A stretch of DNA of 60,709 bases from Clostridiales bacterium (GCA_029265975.1 JAJUGN010000006.1:1-60709), one strand, 5' to 3'; counted from the first letter of the stretch, positions 37,701 to 47,307 are shown. Numbers and translations are program-made. Notes: generated by a model from the letters alone, not told the origin.

Positions 37701-38297
37701 CTATCTCAGCATTTTCTTGAGTGCCTGCCTTATAACATCCTCAAGCGGCGCTTCCATATCGACTCCGCTCAGCGCGGAGGATATTTCGCTCTGCGAATAG
37801 CCGAGCACCGCGAGCGCGGAAGCCGCGTCTGAGGCCTTTGAAAGAGACGCTCCGCTCAGCACCGGCAAGGTATTGGAAGTGGGGTATCCGGATAAATCCT
37901 TTGCAAGCTTGTCCTTGAGCTCCAAAATTATCCGCTGCGCAATTTTTTTCCCAATTCCCGGAGCCAGAGTAAGCGACTTTTCGTTGTTTGTTATAACCGA
38001 AGCCGCAAAGCTCTCGGGAGTGTTTGAAGACAGGATAGAAAGAGCGGCTTTCGGCCCGACTCCGGACACGCCGATGAGCATCTCGAAGCAGCGCCTCTCG
38101 CTCTCCGTAAAAAAGCCGTAGATGTCGAACGCATCCTCCCTTATATGGCAATATGTATACAGCTTCGCCTTGTCGCCGGTCTTGAGGAAGGAAATGGTGT
38201 TAGCTGTGGTATGGCAGGCATATCCGGCGCCGCCGCAGTCTATCACCGCGAGATTCGGCCCGATATATGCAACCTCCCCTTTCAGATAGTAGAACAT
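37701..38297 (-). CDS. ruvA: Holliday junction DNA helicase RuvA
   Basis: Junction-binding tetramer subunit. [13 protein letters not shown] opening, helix-hairpin-helix [13 protein letters not shown] and [13 protein letters not shown]. 198 residues from ATG 38297, with GGAGG 9 nt upstream; a longer in-frame start is less likely. Overlaps ruvC by 16 nt. Confidence 0.96.
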   Translation of the reverse strand: MFYYLKGEVAYIGPNLAVIDCGGAGYACHTTANTISFLKTGDKAKLYTYCHIREDAFDIYGFFTESERRCFEMLIGVSGVGPKAALSILSSNTPESFAASVITNNEKSLTLAPGIGKKIAQRIILELKDKLAKDLSGYPTSNTLPVLSGASLSKASDAASALAVLGYSQSEISSALSGVDMEAPLEDVIRQALKKMLR

Positions 38298-38797
38298 GTG
38301 TCCGGTCCTCCGATCGTATTCAGAAGTGATTCGGCGCTCCTGGCATGGCACAGGGCTATGGCCAAAGCGTCGGCCGCGTCGTCCGGCTTCGGAACGGCGT
38401 CGAGCCTTAAAAGCCTGCGCACCATCTCCATTACCTGAGCCTTCTGCGCGCGACCATAGCCCGCGACCGTCTGCTTGACCTGCAGCGGAGTGTACTCGAA
38501 AAGGGGGACGGACATGTTCACGCCGGCCAGAAGCAGTACGCCGCGCCCGTGGGAAACGGCTATGCCGGTTTTCAGGTTGGTGTTGAAAAAAAGCTCCTCG
38601 ACGGCTATTGCGTCCGGCTTGAAAGTCTCTATAAGCTGCATGGCGTCGTTATATATGCATCCGAGCCTTTGCGAAAGGGGCATATCCGACGGAGTGGTGA
38701 TTACTCCGTAACGAACGGGAAGCTGAATTTTGTTCTCTGAGCTGATAATCCCGAAGCCCACAGTTGCTATCCCCGGGTCAAAACCCAACACTATCAA
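38282..38797 (-). CDS. ruvC: Crossover junction endodeoxyribonuclease RuvC
   Basis: Resolves Holliday junctions. VLGFDPGIATVGFG with the first Asp, AVEELFF with Glu, and DDAADALAIALCH at the end. 171 residues; TTG start with GGGAGG 8 nt upstream. Confidence 0.96.
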   Translation of the reverse strand: MIVLGFDPGIATVGFGIISSENKIQLPVRYGVITTPSDMPLSQRLGCIYNDAMQLIETFKPDAIAVEELFFNTNLKTGIAVSHGRGVLLLAGVNMSVPLFEYTPLQVKQTVAGYGRAQKAQVMEMVRRLLRLDAVPKPDDAADALAIALCHARSAESLLNTIGGPDTCSTI

Positions 38798-38821
38798 TCT
38801 TCGCGCCTCCCAACAGATAAA

Positions 38822-38849
38822 ATTTTACCACAAATCTTTTTTATTGCAA
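38822..38849 (-). promoter_or_regulatory. Candidate promoter of ruvCAB
   Basis: Minus strand TTGCAA, 16-nt spacer, TAAAAT, placed between the xerD terminator and ruvC. Confidence 0.5.
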
Positions 38850-38880
38850 CACGGGAAATTTATGTCACAAAACAGGAAAA

Positions 38881-38900
38881 GCAGGAGTGTGCGCTCCTGC
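38881..38900 (-). terminator. Terminator after xerD
   Basis: GCAGGAG / CTCCTGC with a 6-nt loop, then TTTTCCTGTTTT on the minus strand. Confidence 0.7.
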
Positions 38901-38917
38901 TTTGATATTCTGCCGGG

Positions 38918-39808
38918 TCAGGCTCTGGGATGAGCCCGGTTGTAGACGTCCTTGAGCTTGTTTTTCACAAGCTGCGCGTAAATCTGGGTCGAGGATATGT
39001 CGGCATGCCCGAGCATCTCCTGTATCGAACGCAAATCGGCCCCGTTTTCCAGAAGGTGCGCCGCAAAGGAATGCCGCAGGGTGTGCGGAGTGATATCCTT
39101 TTCGATGTGCGCCTTTTCCTGATAATACTTGATTATTTTCCAGAAACCCTGACGGGACATTTTTTCTCCGTTTACGTTGACGAATACGACAGACTCATTG
39201 GGATCAGCTATCATCTGCGGCCTTGCGTGGGTCAGGTAATCGTTGAGAGCCCGGATTGCGACCGGATACATAGGTATAAACCTCTCTTTTCCCTTGCTTT
39301 CGCACCTTATTACCCCTACGTCAAGGTTTATGTCCTTCTCCCGAAGCTCGATAAGCTCGCTGACCCTTATGCCTGTCGCGTAAAGAAGCTCCAGCATGGC
39401 CTTGTCGCGGTAACCCTTGGCATCCTTGCACTCGGGCTGCTCCAGAAGCCGTTCCACCTCCGCGCCGCTTAGAATCTGAGGCAGCCTTTTCTGCTGCTTG
39501 TCCGGCATTATGTTGTCGATAGGGTTTTCTTTGGTCACGCCTATGGTGTAAAGGTATCTGTAAAAACACCTCAGGGAAGCTATGGAGCGGGAGATGGTGG
39601 AAACCGATTTTCCGTTTTTCTTGAGCCAGAATATGTATGCCTCTGCCTGCTTCTGGTTTATCGCAGAGAAGCCGGGAAGCCTCTCCCTTTTTATAAATTT
39701 GTCGAACTGGTTTATGTCTCTGACATAGGAAAGGAGTGTATTTTTAGAAACATGCTTCGCATCTTCCAGATAGCGTTCAAAATTATTAACGTAAACAGAA
39801 TCAGTCAA
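38918..39808 (-). CDS. xerD: Tyrosine recombinase XerD-like
   Basis: Site-specific recombinase, probably for chromosome dimer resolution. Catalytic residues visible: Arg in TGIRVSEL, HTLRHSFA, the GHADISST His and Tyr in IYAQ. TTG at 39808 is preferred: GGAGAGGAG lies 9 nt upstream and it gives 296 residues, the normal length. Follows spoIIM by 23 nt. Confidence 0.88.
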   Translation of the reverse strand: MTDSVYVNNFERYLEDAKHVSKNTLLSYVRDINQFDKFIKRERLPGFSAINQKQAEAYIFWLKKNGKSVSTISRSIASLRCFYRYLYTIGVTKENPIDNIMPDKQQKRLPQILSGAEVERLLEQPECKDAKGYRDKAMLELLYATGIRVSELIELREKDINLDVGVIRCESKGKERFIPMYPVAIRALNDYLTHARPQMIADPNESVVFVNVNGEKMSRQGFWKIIKYYQEKAHIEKDITPHTLRHSFAAHLLENGADLRSIQEMLGHADISSTQIYAQLVKNKLKDVYNRAHPRA

Positions 39809-39831
39809 AGCTTGACTCTCCTCTCCGGGAA

Positions 39832-40443
39832 TTAATGAAACTGAAGCATAAGGGAGACAAAAAGAGGCAGTACGCAAACCTCTATTACTGCTGATAAAAA
39901 CATCGCGGCGAAGCAATACGCGCTGCGCAGGAAAAAGGCCCTATCATAGACATAGCGCAGTGAATTGCGGTTCAAAACCCCTGAGGCCAGTTCAAGTGAA
40001 GCGTTGAATGACTGCACCGCGAGAATAAAAAAGCAGGGCAGAGAAATAAAACAGGGCAGGCCAAGCCCGGAAAAGACAATCAAAAACCCGCCTCTGCCGA
40101 GAGCCCGAAGCAACGCAGCCGCGGTAAAGCTTATAAAAAAGCCTTTAAGGCAGGAAAGCAGCGGTATCAGCAAAAAACCCGGAACCGCAAAACCCAGCAG
40201 AAAAGCGGCGAAATGAAACGGAACGGCGGCGAGGAAAAATCCGAAGAGGTTCTTGCAGCCATATAAGACGCCGGATCCGTCCAAAATCAAGTCTCTCAAA
40301 TCGGATACTCTGTCGGGCGGTATATAATTTGCCGAAACGGTGCCGATAAGGGCGCCAAAAAAGAAAAAAGACGCGCAGACCGCAAACCCCGCGGACATCA
40401 GGCGATCGGAGCGTAAGCTAAAACGAATACTTCTCAAGAGCAT
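39832..40443 (-). CDS. spoIIM: Stage II sporulation protein M
   Basis: Polytopic membrane protein of the SpoIID-SpoIIM-SpoIIP engulfment machine. About 203 residues with four or five hydrophobic segments and the block PGFLLIPLLSCLKGFFISF. ATG 40443 with GGGGTG upstream. It is placed before xerD, an order seen in other spore formers; a spoIID-domain gene is at 45438-46868. Confidence 0.82.
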   Translation of the reverse strand: MLLRSIRFSLRSDRLMSAGFAVCASFFFFGALIGTVSANYIPPDRVSDLRDLILDGSGVLYGCKNLFGFFLAAVPFHFAAFLLGFAVPGFLLIPLLSCLKGFFISFTAAALLRALGRGGFLIVFSGLGLPCFISLPCFFILAVQSFNASLELASGVLNRNSLRYVYDRAFFLRSAYCFAAMFLSAVIEVCVLPLFVSLMLQFH

Positions 40444-40802
40444 TAAATTCACCCCATAACACGATATGGACAAGAGGCGGATTTAATAACTTGTTAACGA
40501 AAAATTCTTTGATAATTAATATATTACAACGATTATGGATTATCAAGCCAAAATAAGACGGTTTTTAATTTTTGTACATTATGACAAAATATTATGTAAA
40601 CAAATTTATGTCAACCACGCAACCTGCAGCTCCATATCTTTGCCCGCGCGGGTTGATAAATCAAGATTTTGTATGCCTTGATTTGCGGAAACTCCATATA
40701 TAGAGAAGCGTACAAATTATTATGTCAACTTCCATATTTGCACAGCCAAGCTTATTTTTATCCGATTTTACATGCTTTTGTAAAATTTAACTTTAGTTGA
40801 GT
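40444..40802. other. AT-rich intergenic region upstream of spoIIM
   Basis: 359 nt without a credible gene. Holds a candidate minus-strand promoter (40586-40614) and two near copies of a segment sharing ACAAATT, TTATGTCAAC (40606-40615 and 40720-40729) and TCCATAT. No RNA gene recognised. Confidence 0.5.
40586..40614 (-). promoter_or_regulatory. Candidate promoter of spoIIM-xerD
   Basis: Minus strand TTGACA, 17-nt spacer, TATTTT. A sporulation sigma-E promoter nearer the gene is also possible (CATATCGT-like -10) but weaker. Confidence 0.4.
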
Positions 40803-41204
40803 TCAGCGCCTGCCGGCTGACCGCGCCGACAATACGGCGCCCAGAAGGCCGCCGATGAAAACGGCTAATAATACATATGGAGTCATCGCTCCGGTCAACG
40901 CCCCGCTTCTGGCAAATGCTGAGATCGCCAGAATAAGTAGGAACATAGCCGCGGCGGTTCCGGCTCCTGTTAAAAGCGCCTTTCCTTTCTGACGACTTGA
41001 CGCGGAATATGAGGCAAACATAGCTCCCAGCCCCACGCAAAGCATGGTCGCTTCCTTCATGTAAATTAACGGAATTTTATCCATGGAGGTTAAAACCGCA
41101 ACTATAAGAAGCATTATCATCGCCGACACCAGGCCGGTCAATCCTCCTATGGCCGCATTAAGGAATATATTCGGTTCGGTTCTTTTTTCACCGTTTCTAC
41201 GCAT
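40803..41204 (-). CDS. TIGR04086 family membrane protein
   Basis: 133 residues with four hydrophobic segments (about 20-40, 50-68, 80-97, 105-125), matching a clostridial family of unknown function. ATG 41204 is preferred, with GGGAGGG 7 nt upstream; that SD is paired in a strong hairpin (41211-41261). The frame stays open upstream to ATG at 41276, so a longer protein translated through the hairpin is possible. Confidence 0.72.
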   Translation of the reverse strand: MRRNGEKRTEPNIFLNAAIGGLTGLVSAMIMLLIVAVLTSMDKIPLIYMKEATMLCVGLGAMFASYSASSRQKGKALLTGAGTAAAMFLLILAISAFARSGALTGAMTPYVLLAVFIGGLLGAVLSARSAGRR

Positions 41205-41210
41205 GACTAT

Positions 41211-41261
41211 GCCCTCCCGGTTCAATATGGTTTGTACCACATTCATATTCGCCGGGAGGGC
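41211..41261 (-). promoter_or_regulatory. Hairpin covering the SD of the TIGR04086 gene
   Basis: Minus-strand RNA: GCCCTCCCGG pairs perfectly with CCGGGAGGGC, and inside it AATGTGGT pairs with ACCATATT (one G-U) around an ACAA loop. The 3' arm contains the SD, so the closed form should lower translation. No U-tract follows, so it is not a terminator. Confidence 0.6.
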
Positions 41262-41330
41262 AATAAATTCCATCAAAATTATTAAATAAGGCGGCTGCAG
41301 CTTGAAAACGGAGCTGTTACGAAAACCTAT

Positions 41331-41792
41331 CTAATTTTCAAAGGAAATATTTATCTCGACAGGGATACCGTCCGCGATAAGCTCGACGCAGAGTATCTGA
41401 TCCGAGCTCATTTTCACCTTTACGTTTTCGCCCTTGAGCATGGTGGGCGTGGAAATGTCAATTTTTATTCCTATATTGGAAAAACATGTGGCCGCGTTCG
41501 CGGTCAGCATATTCGTCAGCTCTGAAACGGCGCTTCCTGCCATTTCATCAAACTCCTCCACCGGCATCCCCATCATCATGGTGGAAGCTATTTTTTTGGC
41601 CGATTCTGTCTCCATCATGTATACTACGTTGCCTCTGACGTCTCCGACAAGACCAAGAACTATGATTACTCCGGAACCGGAGACCTCATTTGTCTTGGCG
41701 CAGAGCTTGCCCAGCTTTATATCGCAGAATCCAAGCTGCGGCATTACCGTAGTAAACGAATCTATAAACGGATTTACGCATTTTGCATCCAT
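41331..41792 (-). CDS. CheX-like chemotaxis phosphatase domain protein
   Basis: 153 residues; the ExxN motif of CheX/CheC phosphatases is visible in AVSELTNMLTANA. Likely dephosphorylates a CheY-type receiver. It overlaps the end of the receiver-CheX gene upstream by 19 nt, so the pair is probably one unit. GGGGGATG before ATG. Confidence 0.82.
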   Translation of the reverse strand: MDAKCVNPFIDSFTTVMPQLGFCDIKLGKLCAKTNEVSGSGVIIVLGLVGDVRGNVVYMMETESAKKIASTMMMGMPVEEFDEMAGSAVSELTNMLTANAATCFSNIGIKIDISTPTMLKGENVKVKMSSDQILCVELIADGIPVEINISFEN

Positions 41793-42646
41793 TCCGCATC
41801 CCCCTTTGTAAAGCCGACGTTAAGCAGGAATCCGCCGAGACTCGATTCCGCGACTGCCGTCATAGTAGTGAAACTCGGCGCCGATATGAGCACGCTGTCG
41901 CCGGTAAGAATGGATGGCGGTGCAACTCGAAGCCCGAGGGCCTTATTCTTCCTGTTCAATATGGAGCAGGCGTTTCCCGCGATGATGTTTGCAAATTCGG
42001 AAAGCGCGGCCACCATCTCGTCGCTGCTCTTAGGATCTCTTTTGAAAACCGCTGCTGCGACGTTGTTTGCCGTTTCTTTGGAGATGTCGATGAGCATTCT
42101 GCCGGCGAACTTGCCGATTATGCCAATAATTATCGACAATCCTTCAGAAAGCTGTTCATTTGAACAGGGGTATTCGTCCTTATATGTGAGAAGAGTCTTG
42201 GTCATTTTGTTAAGTCCGTCCATCAAGGCCTCTTTGAAGACAGGAAAATACTCTTTCTGGAGATAACGGTAAAGCTCCTCAGTTGCCATCACCCTTGTGA
42301 TCATCATTATAAGCTCGTCGGCGTCGAAGGGCTTCTGAATGTAGGCCGAAACCTTGTTTTTTTTCGCGTTGGCGACTATTTCGTCGTCCATCATTGAGCT
42401 TATCACTATAACCTTGATGCCGTCGTCGATCTCATGAATGGCGCGCGTGCATTCAAGACCGTCCGTACCCGGCAGGGTCATATCCATGGTGACCAGATTA
42501 GGTCTTTTTTCTTTTACTACGCTTTTCACCTCTTCCAGCGAGCCCGCCTCTCCCACGACCTCGTAGCCGTTTGACTCAAGGATATTTCTGATGAAAGCAA
42601 TCGAAAACGCCGAGTCGTCAACTATAACGATTCTGATTTTTTCCAA
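41774..42646 (-). CDS. Response regulator with receiver plus CheX-like domain
   Basis: 290 residues. Receiver domain (1-120): IVDDSAFS, phospho-acceptor Asp in VTMDMTLPG, Lys in IQKPFD. Then a linker and a C-terminal CheC/CheX-like domain (ALSEFANIIAGNACS). TTG start. A receiver fused to a phosphatase-type domain, next to a free CheX, suggests a small self-limiting signalling pair; no kinase or motility genes are nearby. Confidence 0.82.
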   Translation of the reverse strand: MEKIRIVIVDDSAFSIAFIRNILESNGYEVVGEAGSLEEVKSVVKEKRPNLVTMDMTLPGTDGLECTRAIHEIDDGIKVIVISSMMDDEIVANAKKNKVSAYIQKPFDADELIMMITRVMATEELYRYLQKEYFPVFKEALMDGLNKMTKTLLTYKDEYPCSNEQLSEGLSIIIGIIGKFAGRMLIDISKETANNVAAAVFKRDPKSSDEMVAALSEFANIIAGNACSILNRKNKALGLRVAPPSILTGDSVLISAPSFTTMTAVAESSLGGFLLNVGFTKGDAEWMQNA

Positions 42647-42763
42647 ATTATTTCACAACCTTCTTAAGAGATTTTTCTCATACTTCCTTTCACAATATTT
42701 ATCGGGTCTTTTTTGAAATTCTGCATACCCTTATTTGAAAAAATAAAAAAATAAATAATAAAA

Positions 42764-42811
42764 AGCCCCCGGATATCGGAGTGGATATACCACCTTCTGC
42801 TCCCGAGGGCT
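42764..42811 (-). terminator. Terminator of yajC
   Basis: Minus strand AGCCC-T-CGG ... CCG-G-GGGCT with an inner GTGG/CCAC stem, followed by a long T-rich tail. Downstream of the yajC stop. Confidence 0.7.
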
Positions 42812-42842
42812 AAAATATCATTGTGTTAAACAAAGAAAGAGG

Positions 42843-43151
42843 TTATTTGCCTTCCTTTTCCTTCTTCGGAACAGGTCTTGCGTTCGGATCAAAGCCGTTC
42901 TTTGTGGAAACGCCCCAGTTCTTTATCTCGATGCGCACCCTGTCCTCTCCGGTCTCGATAACGAGAGTATCGCCGTCAACGTTGATGACCTTGCCAACTA
43001 TTCCGCCGATCGTTACCACTTCGTCGCCGGGGGCGATTTCTTTTCTCATCTGAGCGATGGCTTTTCTCTTTTTGCTGTCGGGTCGGATCATGAGGAAATA
43101 AAGAACCACGACCATGCCCACAAGAAAGATATAATAAGTGTATTGTTCCAT
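42843..43151 (-). CDS. yajC: Preprotein translocase subunit YajC
   Basis: 102 residues: one N-terminal membrane segment (YYIFLVGMVVVLYFLMI), basic RPDSKKRKA, then IAPGDEVVTIGGIVGKV typical of YajC. Accessory to SecDF. AGGAGG before ATG. Adjacent to tgt-queA, as in many bacteria. Confidence 0.93.
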   Translation of the reverse strand: MEQYTYYIFLVGMVVVLYFLMIRPDSKKRKAIAQMRKEIAPGDEVVTIGGIVGKVINVDGDTLVIETGEDRVRIEIKNWGVSTKNGFDPNARPVPKKEKEGK

Positions 43152-43199
43152 CTTTGAACCTCCTGTAATATTTCGGCGGAAAAAATGCCTAATGTTGTT

Positions 43200-43228
43200 A
43201 TTATATACGTTATCACATAAAAATACAA
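43200..43228 (-). promoter_or_regulatory. Candidate promoter of yajC
   Basis: Minus strand TTGTAT, 17-nt spacer, TATAAT. Confidence 0.55.
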
Positions 43229-43234
43229 GAATAA

Positions 43235-44365
43235 TTACTCAGGATAAGAAAATTTTTCATAAAAATCCCGCCTGAATTTGCCGTAATCACCAAATTCAAG
43301 CTCAAAACGTATTTTTTGCATCAATTCGTTATAAAAATAAAGATTGTGCATAACCGCATGTCTCATGGCCAGCATCTCCTCAGCCTTGAAAAGATGCCTC
43401 AGATACGCCCTCGAATATCTTTTGCACACGGGACAGGAGCAGTCAGGGTCGACAGGAAGCGGATCGTTCTCGTATTTTTTGTTTTTGATGTTAATTACGC
43501 CGTTCCATGTGTATAGCCTGCCGTGCCGGCCGTTTCTGGCGGGCATAACGCAGTCGAAGAAGTCTATGCCTCTGTAAACGCACTCTATGATATTAAGAGG
43601 CGTCCCGACGCCCATAAGATAGCGCGGTTTACCTGCGGGCATGTGCTCTTCCACGCATTCAATTGTATCGTACATTTCCTCGGCCGTTTCCCCGACGGCC
43701 AGCCCCCCTATCGCATAGCCCGGCAAATCCAGCTCCGCGATTTTATCCATATGGTCGCATCTCAAGTCCTTATATGTCGCGCCCTGATTGATACCGAACA
43801 GCACCTGTCCCGGATTGACCGTCTCCTCTTCCCTTTTCAGGCGTTCAAGCTCGTCACGGCATCGTACAAGCCAGCGGTAGGTACGGTCGCAGGATTTTTT
43901 GACATAGCCGTACTCCGAGGGTATCTCAATGCACTCGTCAAAAGCCATTGCTATGTCGGAACCCAGATTGGACTGTATTCGCATGCTCTCCTCCGGACCC
44001 ATGAATATATGCCGTCCGTCCACATGGGAACTGAACCTTACCCCATCCTCGCTTATTTTTCTGAGCCCTGAGAGCGAATATATCTGAAAGCCTCCGCTGT
44101 CCGTAAGTATGGGGCCGTTCCAGTCCATAAATCTGTGAAGTCCGCCAAGTGTTCTTATAAGCTCGTCTCCGGGCCTTATGTGCAAATGATAGGTATTTGA
44201 AAGCTCCACCTGACAGCCTATGCGCTCAAGATCCTCCGACGAAAGAGCGCCCTTGATGGCGGCCTGGGTGCCGACGTTCATGAAAAGAGGCGTCCTGACG
44301 ATTCCGTGGGGCGTTTCAAACGAGCCGAGCCTTGCCCTGCCCTGGGTACGTTTCAGTATAAACAT
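43235..44365 (-). CDS. tgt: tRNA-guanine transglycosylase
   Basis: Exchanges guanine-34 for preQ1 in GUN-anticodon tRNAs. LTDSGGFQIYSL, the nucleophile region FDCVMPARNGRHG and the zinc ligands CSCPVC...C..H. ATG 44365 (MFILKRTQGRAR) with AAAGGTG upstream; 376 residues. Follows queA. Confidence 0.96.
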   Translation of the reverse strand: MFILKRTQGRARLGSFETPHGIVRTPLFMNVGTQAAIKGALSSEDLERIGCQVELSNTYHLHIRPGDELIRTLGGLHRFMDWNGPILTDSGGFQIYSLSGLRKISEDGVRFSSHVDGRHIFMGPEESMRIQSNLGSDIAMAFDECIEIPSEYGYVKKSCDRTYRWLVRCRDELERLKREEETVNPGQVLFGINQGATYKDLRCDHMDKIAELDLPGYAIGGLAVGETAEEMYDTIECVEEHMPAGKPRYLMGVGTPLNIIECVYRGIDFFDCVMPARNGRHGRLYTWNGVINIKNKKYENDPLPVDPDCSCPVCKRYSRAYLRHLFKAEEMLAMRHAVMHNLYFYNELMQKIRFELEFGDYGKFRRDFYEKFSYPE

Positions 44366-44418
44366 ATATTCACCTTTGTATATACTTTTGTATAAAGGAG
44401 GACGGTTGTCCCGTCCGC

Positions 44419-45441
44419 TCAAATTATTATCGTCGCGTCCCCGAAGCTGAAAAACCTGTACCGCTCCCTGATAGCCTCCTCATACGCCCTTAGAATGTTT
44501 TCTCTCCCTGCAAAGGCCGAAACAAGCATTATAAGGGTGCTCTCCGGAAGGTGGAAGTTTGTTATGAGCCCGTCGACGCATTTGAAGCGGTAGCCCGGAT
44601 ATATAAAGACGTTCGTCCATCCGGCGTACTCACGCACCAGGCCCTCCTCTCCGCAGCGCGACTCGAGGGTTCTGCAGGATGTCGTGCCGCAGGATATTAT
44701 CCTGCCCCCGGCTCGTTTTGCGGCGTTTATCCTGTCGGCGGCTTCTCTCGGGATTATGCAGTATTCGGCGTGCATCTCGTGGTCCTCTACGTTTTCGCAC
44801 TTGACCGGCCGGAAGGTTCCCAGCCCGACGTGCAGCGTTATATATGCAAGCGACGCTCCCCTTTCCTCAAGCTCATGAAGAAGCTCACTTGTGAAGTGCA
44901 GGCCCGCGGTCGGAGCCGCCGCAGATCCGGGCTCCCTGGAATAGACGGTCTGGTATCTCTCGGAGTCCATCAGCTCCTCTTTAATATAAGGAGGCAGGGG
45001 CATCTTGCCGAGCTTTTCCAGCACCTCAAGAAATATCCCCTCGTAAATGAATTCAATCAGCCTGTTTCCTCCCGGCGCCTTGTCAAGCACCCTTGCTCTC
45101 AGCTCTCCGTCCCCGAAGGTCAGGATTGTGCCGGGCGCGGTCTTTTTTCCTGGCCTCGTGAGGCACTCCCAGACGCTGCCGCCCTTGTCTTTCAGAAGAA
45201 CGACCTCGACCGCGCCTCCGCTTTCCCGCCTTCCGAAAAGCCTTGCGGGTATGACCCTCGAGTCGTTCAGCACAATGCAGTCGCCCGGCCTTATAAGGCT
45301 CGGCAGATCGTAAAAATGCAGGTGCCTTACCTTTCCGGAGACCCTGTCTATATGCATGAGCCTCGAATGGTCGCGTTTTTCAACGGGCGTCTGTGCTATC
45401 AGCTCTTCCGGCAGGTTAAAGTAAAAGTCGCTTTTCTTCAT
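44419..45441 (-). CDS. queA: S-adenosylmethionine:tRNA ribosyltransferase-isomerase
   Basis: Adds the epoxycyclopentane ring in queuosine synthesis. [14 protein letters not shown] opening, PTAGLHFT and [12 protein letters not shown]. 340 residues. Its ATG overlaps the stop of the SpoIID gene (ATGA), so spoIID-queA-tgt appear coupled. Confidence 0.96.
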   Translation of the reverse strand: MKKSDFYFNLPEELIAQTPVEKRDHSRLMHIDRVSGKVRHLHFYDLPSLIRPGDCIVLNDSRVIPARLFGRRESGGAVEVVLLKDKGGSVWECLTRPGKKTAPGTILTFGDGELRARVLDKAPGGNRLIEFIYEGIFLEVLEKLGKMPLPPYIKEELMDSERYQTVYSREPGSAAAPTAGLHFTSELLHELEERGASLAYITLHVGLGTFRPVKCENVEDHEMHAEYCIIPREAADRINAAKRAGGRIISCGTTSCRTLESRCGEEGLVREYAGWTNVFIYPGYRFKCVDGLITNFHLPESTLIMLVSAFAGRENILRAYEEAIRERYRFFSFGDATIII

Positions 45442-46868
45442 CCAATCGTAACTCCGCTGAAGTAGTATTTTATAATCTCTTCGTAGGTCTTGCCCATAAG
45501 CGCCATTGCCTTTGCGCCGTACTGGCTCATACCCACATTATGCCCCCAGCCGGAGCCGTTTACAACAAAAGTGTCGCCGGTCTGCGTGCGGCCGCTTCCG
45601 TAAGAGTCGATGGTCTGCAGACCGCTTCCGGTCATAACTGAAATTTTGCCGGAATCGACGGCTACCTTTGAAACTCCGCCGTCCCCCCCGGTCGCGAAGG
45701 TCGAGAATATGCTTTCGAGCGGATTTGAGGCGCTGTTGATAAAAAGCCCCGTCCTGGTGCTCGAGGAGCCGGTTATTGTGAAGCGCTGGCTGTAAGTGTA
45801 TTTACCGAGCGCGGAGCTGCACAGTATGTTTCCCGCCTCCTGTTTTTTTACGGTTACGGTGGTTTTGCCGTCGCTGAACGTAAGTGATAGTATGTTGCCC
45901 ACCGAGGTATAAGTCGGGGTAATGCTGGTGACGGTGCCGATGCTGTAACCGTTCTTCTTTAACAATTCGGTTATTTCGGCGGCTGTGTATGTAAATGTCC
46001 AGCTGCTCTTGCCGGTGTCTACGGATTGCTCGTAATCGTCGAATTTTGCCACAAGATAAGGAAGCGCGGTAACCCACACGTTTTCGCTGGACTCCGTCGC
46101 CCCGCCGTTTGAGGAATAAAAGAATGTGGTGCAAGGCTTGTCATTATATAGCACATACTTGCCGGCCGTGCCGTCCACGGCGGCGTCGGAATTTGCGGTC
46201 GCAAACGTGGTTCCCGCGTACACCTGGCAGTGGTCGGTGTCGCATACGTCGAAATCCCCGTGGGAACCTATGTGGTTCACGACAAAATTCCTCGCGCACA
46301 TCGCCTGCGCCTTCAAAGCCTCAAGCGGCCACGAAGCGGACATTTCCACGGGTACTACGCCCTTTACATAGTCGTCGATATTCACCACGTTTATTACCTG
46401 CATCTTGCCGCTTTTCAGAGCGGTGACCTCAAAGCCTCCGTAGTACTTGTAGCTCCAGTTTGTGCCCGTGACGGATTTCGCCGTTCCGCTGTCGACAGGC
46501 ATAATCGCGATCGTAGGCGCGTCGGCGGCGGCCTGGTAAATGACGGAGTTGTTCGAAGGGTTCGTAACGACCAGAACGCCGTTTTTGACGTTTAAGTCTA
46601 TGGAGCTGAGGCCTTGGGCGCCGGTAACCGCGTTTTTAACAAACTTCCTCGAAGCGTCGAAGCTGCCGAAGATGAAGCCCTTGCCCACAACATTGGTAAG
46701 CTTAAGCGTGGACATGGCGGTCCCGTTGCCTTCATAGCACAAACCGATTCTGAGGGTTGTTATCGGATTTGTGTACGCGGCGGCCTTCGGAACGCCTGCG
46801 GCAAGGATTGAGAAAGAGGTCAGAATGAAAAATGAAGCTCGAAGGATTTTTTTAATTAGTCTTGACAT
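45438..46868 (-). CDS. SpoIID/LytB domain protein
   Basis: 476 residues. Signal peptide (about 1-31, ending AAAYT), then a region ending in the SpoIID domain ([23 protein letters not shown]) and the closing [17 protein letters not shown]. SpoIID is a lytic transglycosylase of engulfment; this protein has a long N-terminal extension, so it may be a relative, not SpoIID proper. GGAGTC before ATG. Upstream of queA-tgt. Confidence 0.85.
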   Translation of the reverse strand: MSRLIKKILRASFFILTSFSILAAGVPKAAAYTNPITTLRIGLCYEGNGTAMSTLKLTNVVGKGFIFGSFDASRKFVKNAVTGAQGLSSIDLNVKNGVLVVTNPSNNSVIYQAAADAPTIAIMPVDSGTAKSVTGTNWSYKYYGGFEVTALKSGKMQVINVVNIDDYVKGVVPVEMSASWPLEALKAQAMCARNFVVNHIGSHGDFDVCDTDHCQVYAGTTFATANSDAAVDGTAGKYVLYNDKPCTTFFYSSNGGATESSENVWVTALPYLVAKFDDYEQSVDTGKSSWTFTYTAAEITELLKKNGYSIGTVTSITPTYTSVGNILSLTFSDGKTTVTVKKQEAGNILCSSALGKYTYSQRFTITGSSSTRTGLFINSASNPLESIFSTFATGGDGGVSKVAVDSGKISVMTGSGLQTIDSYGSGRTQTGDTFVVNGSGWGHNVGMSQYGAKAMALMGKTYEEIIKYYFSGVTIG

Positions 46869-46938
46869 GTAACTGACTCCGCTTTATGTATTTGAAAAAT
46901 TCTTGTTGGCAAAAACGAAAATAATAAATAAAATAATA

Positions 46939-46967
46939 TTGACACAGTCAATATCGCGTGATAATAT
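46939..46967 (+). promoter_or_regulatory. Promoter of the asd-dapA-dapB operon
   Basis: TTGACA, 17-nt spacer, TAATAT; a start a few nt downstream would put the riboswitch at the very 5' end of the RNA. Confidence 0.7.
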
Positions 46968-46980
46968 GGCTAAAATAATT

Positions 46981-47150
46981 GCAGCGTAGAGGCGCGGCCT
47001 TAATAATTATAAGCGGCGAGGACTCCGGTGTCCGGCGAACCGCTTAGAAAGGGAAGGCTGCCGAAGTTCAGGCGGGATCGGAACCGCATGAGCTGGTCTA
47101 AGGGTTAAGAGCCCTTCGACTGTCATCCTGAGGATGGAGAGCTAACTGCT
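46981..47150 (+). ncRNA. Lysine riboswitch aptamer
   Basis: Closing GCAG / CTGC ends (P1), then TAGAGGCGCGG, the AAGGGAAGGCTGCCGAAG core and the late GACTGTCATCC ... GGATGGAGAGCTAACTGC segments are the L-box hallmarks, in the known order. It precedes asd-dapA-dapB, the expected target. Lysine binding should favour the terminator at 47197-47224. Confidence 0.9.
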
Positions 47151-47196
47151 TTTGAAATATAGGTTCCGTCGAACCGATGGGGACATTATATTACAA

Positions 47197-47224
47197 AATC
47201 AGCTGGTTTTTCAACCCGCTGATT
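47197..47224 (+). terminator. Expression-platform terminator of the lysine riboswitch
   Basis: AATCAGC / GCTGATT with an inner GGT/ACC pair around TTTTCA, followed by ATTATTTTATCG. A smaller GGTTC/GAACC hairpin (47162-47175) lies between aptamer and terminator. Confidence 0.7.
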
Positions 47225-47307
47225 ATTATTTTATCGATATTTAATATTTTCCATAGAAACTCTGTCAGATATTGAGTCAATACAATAAAACAAGCCGGAG
47301 GTACAGT

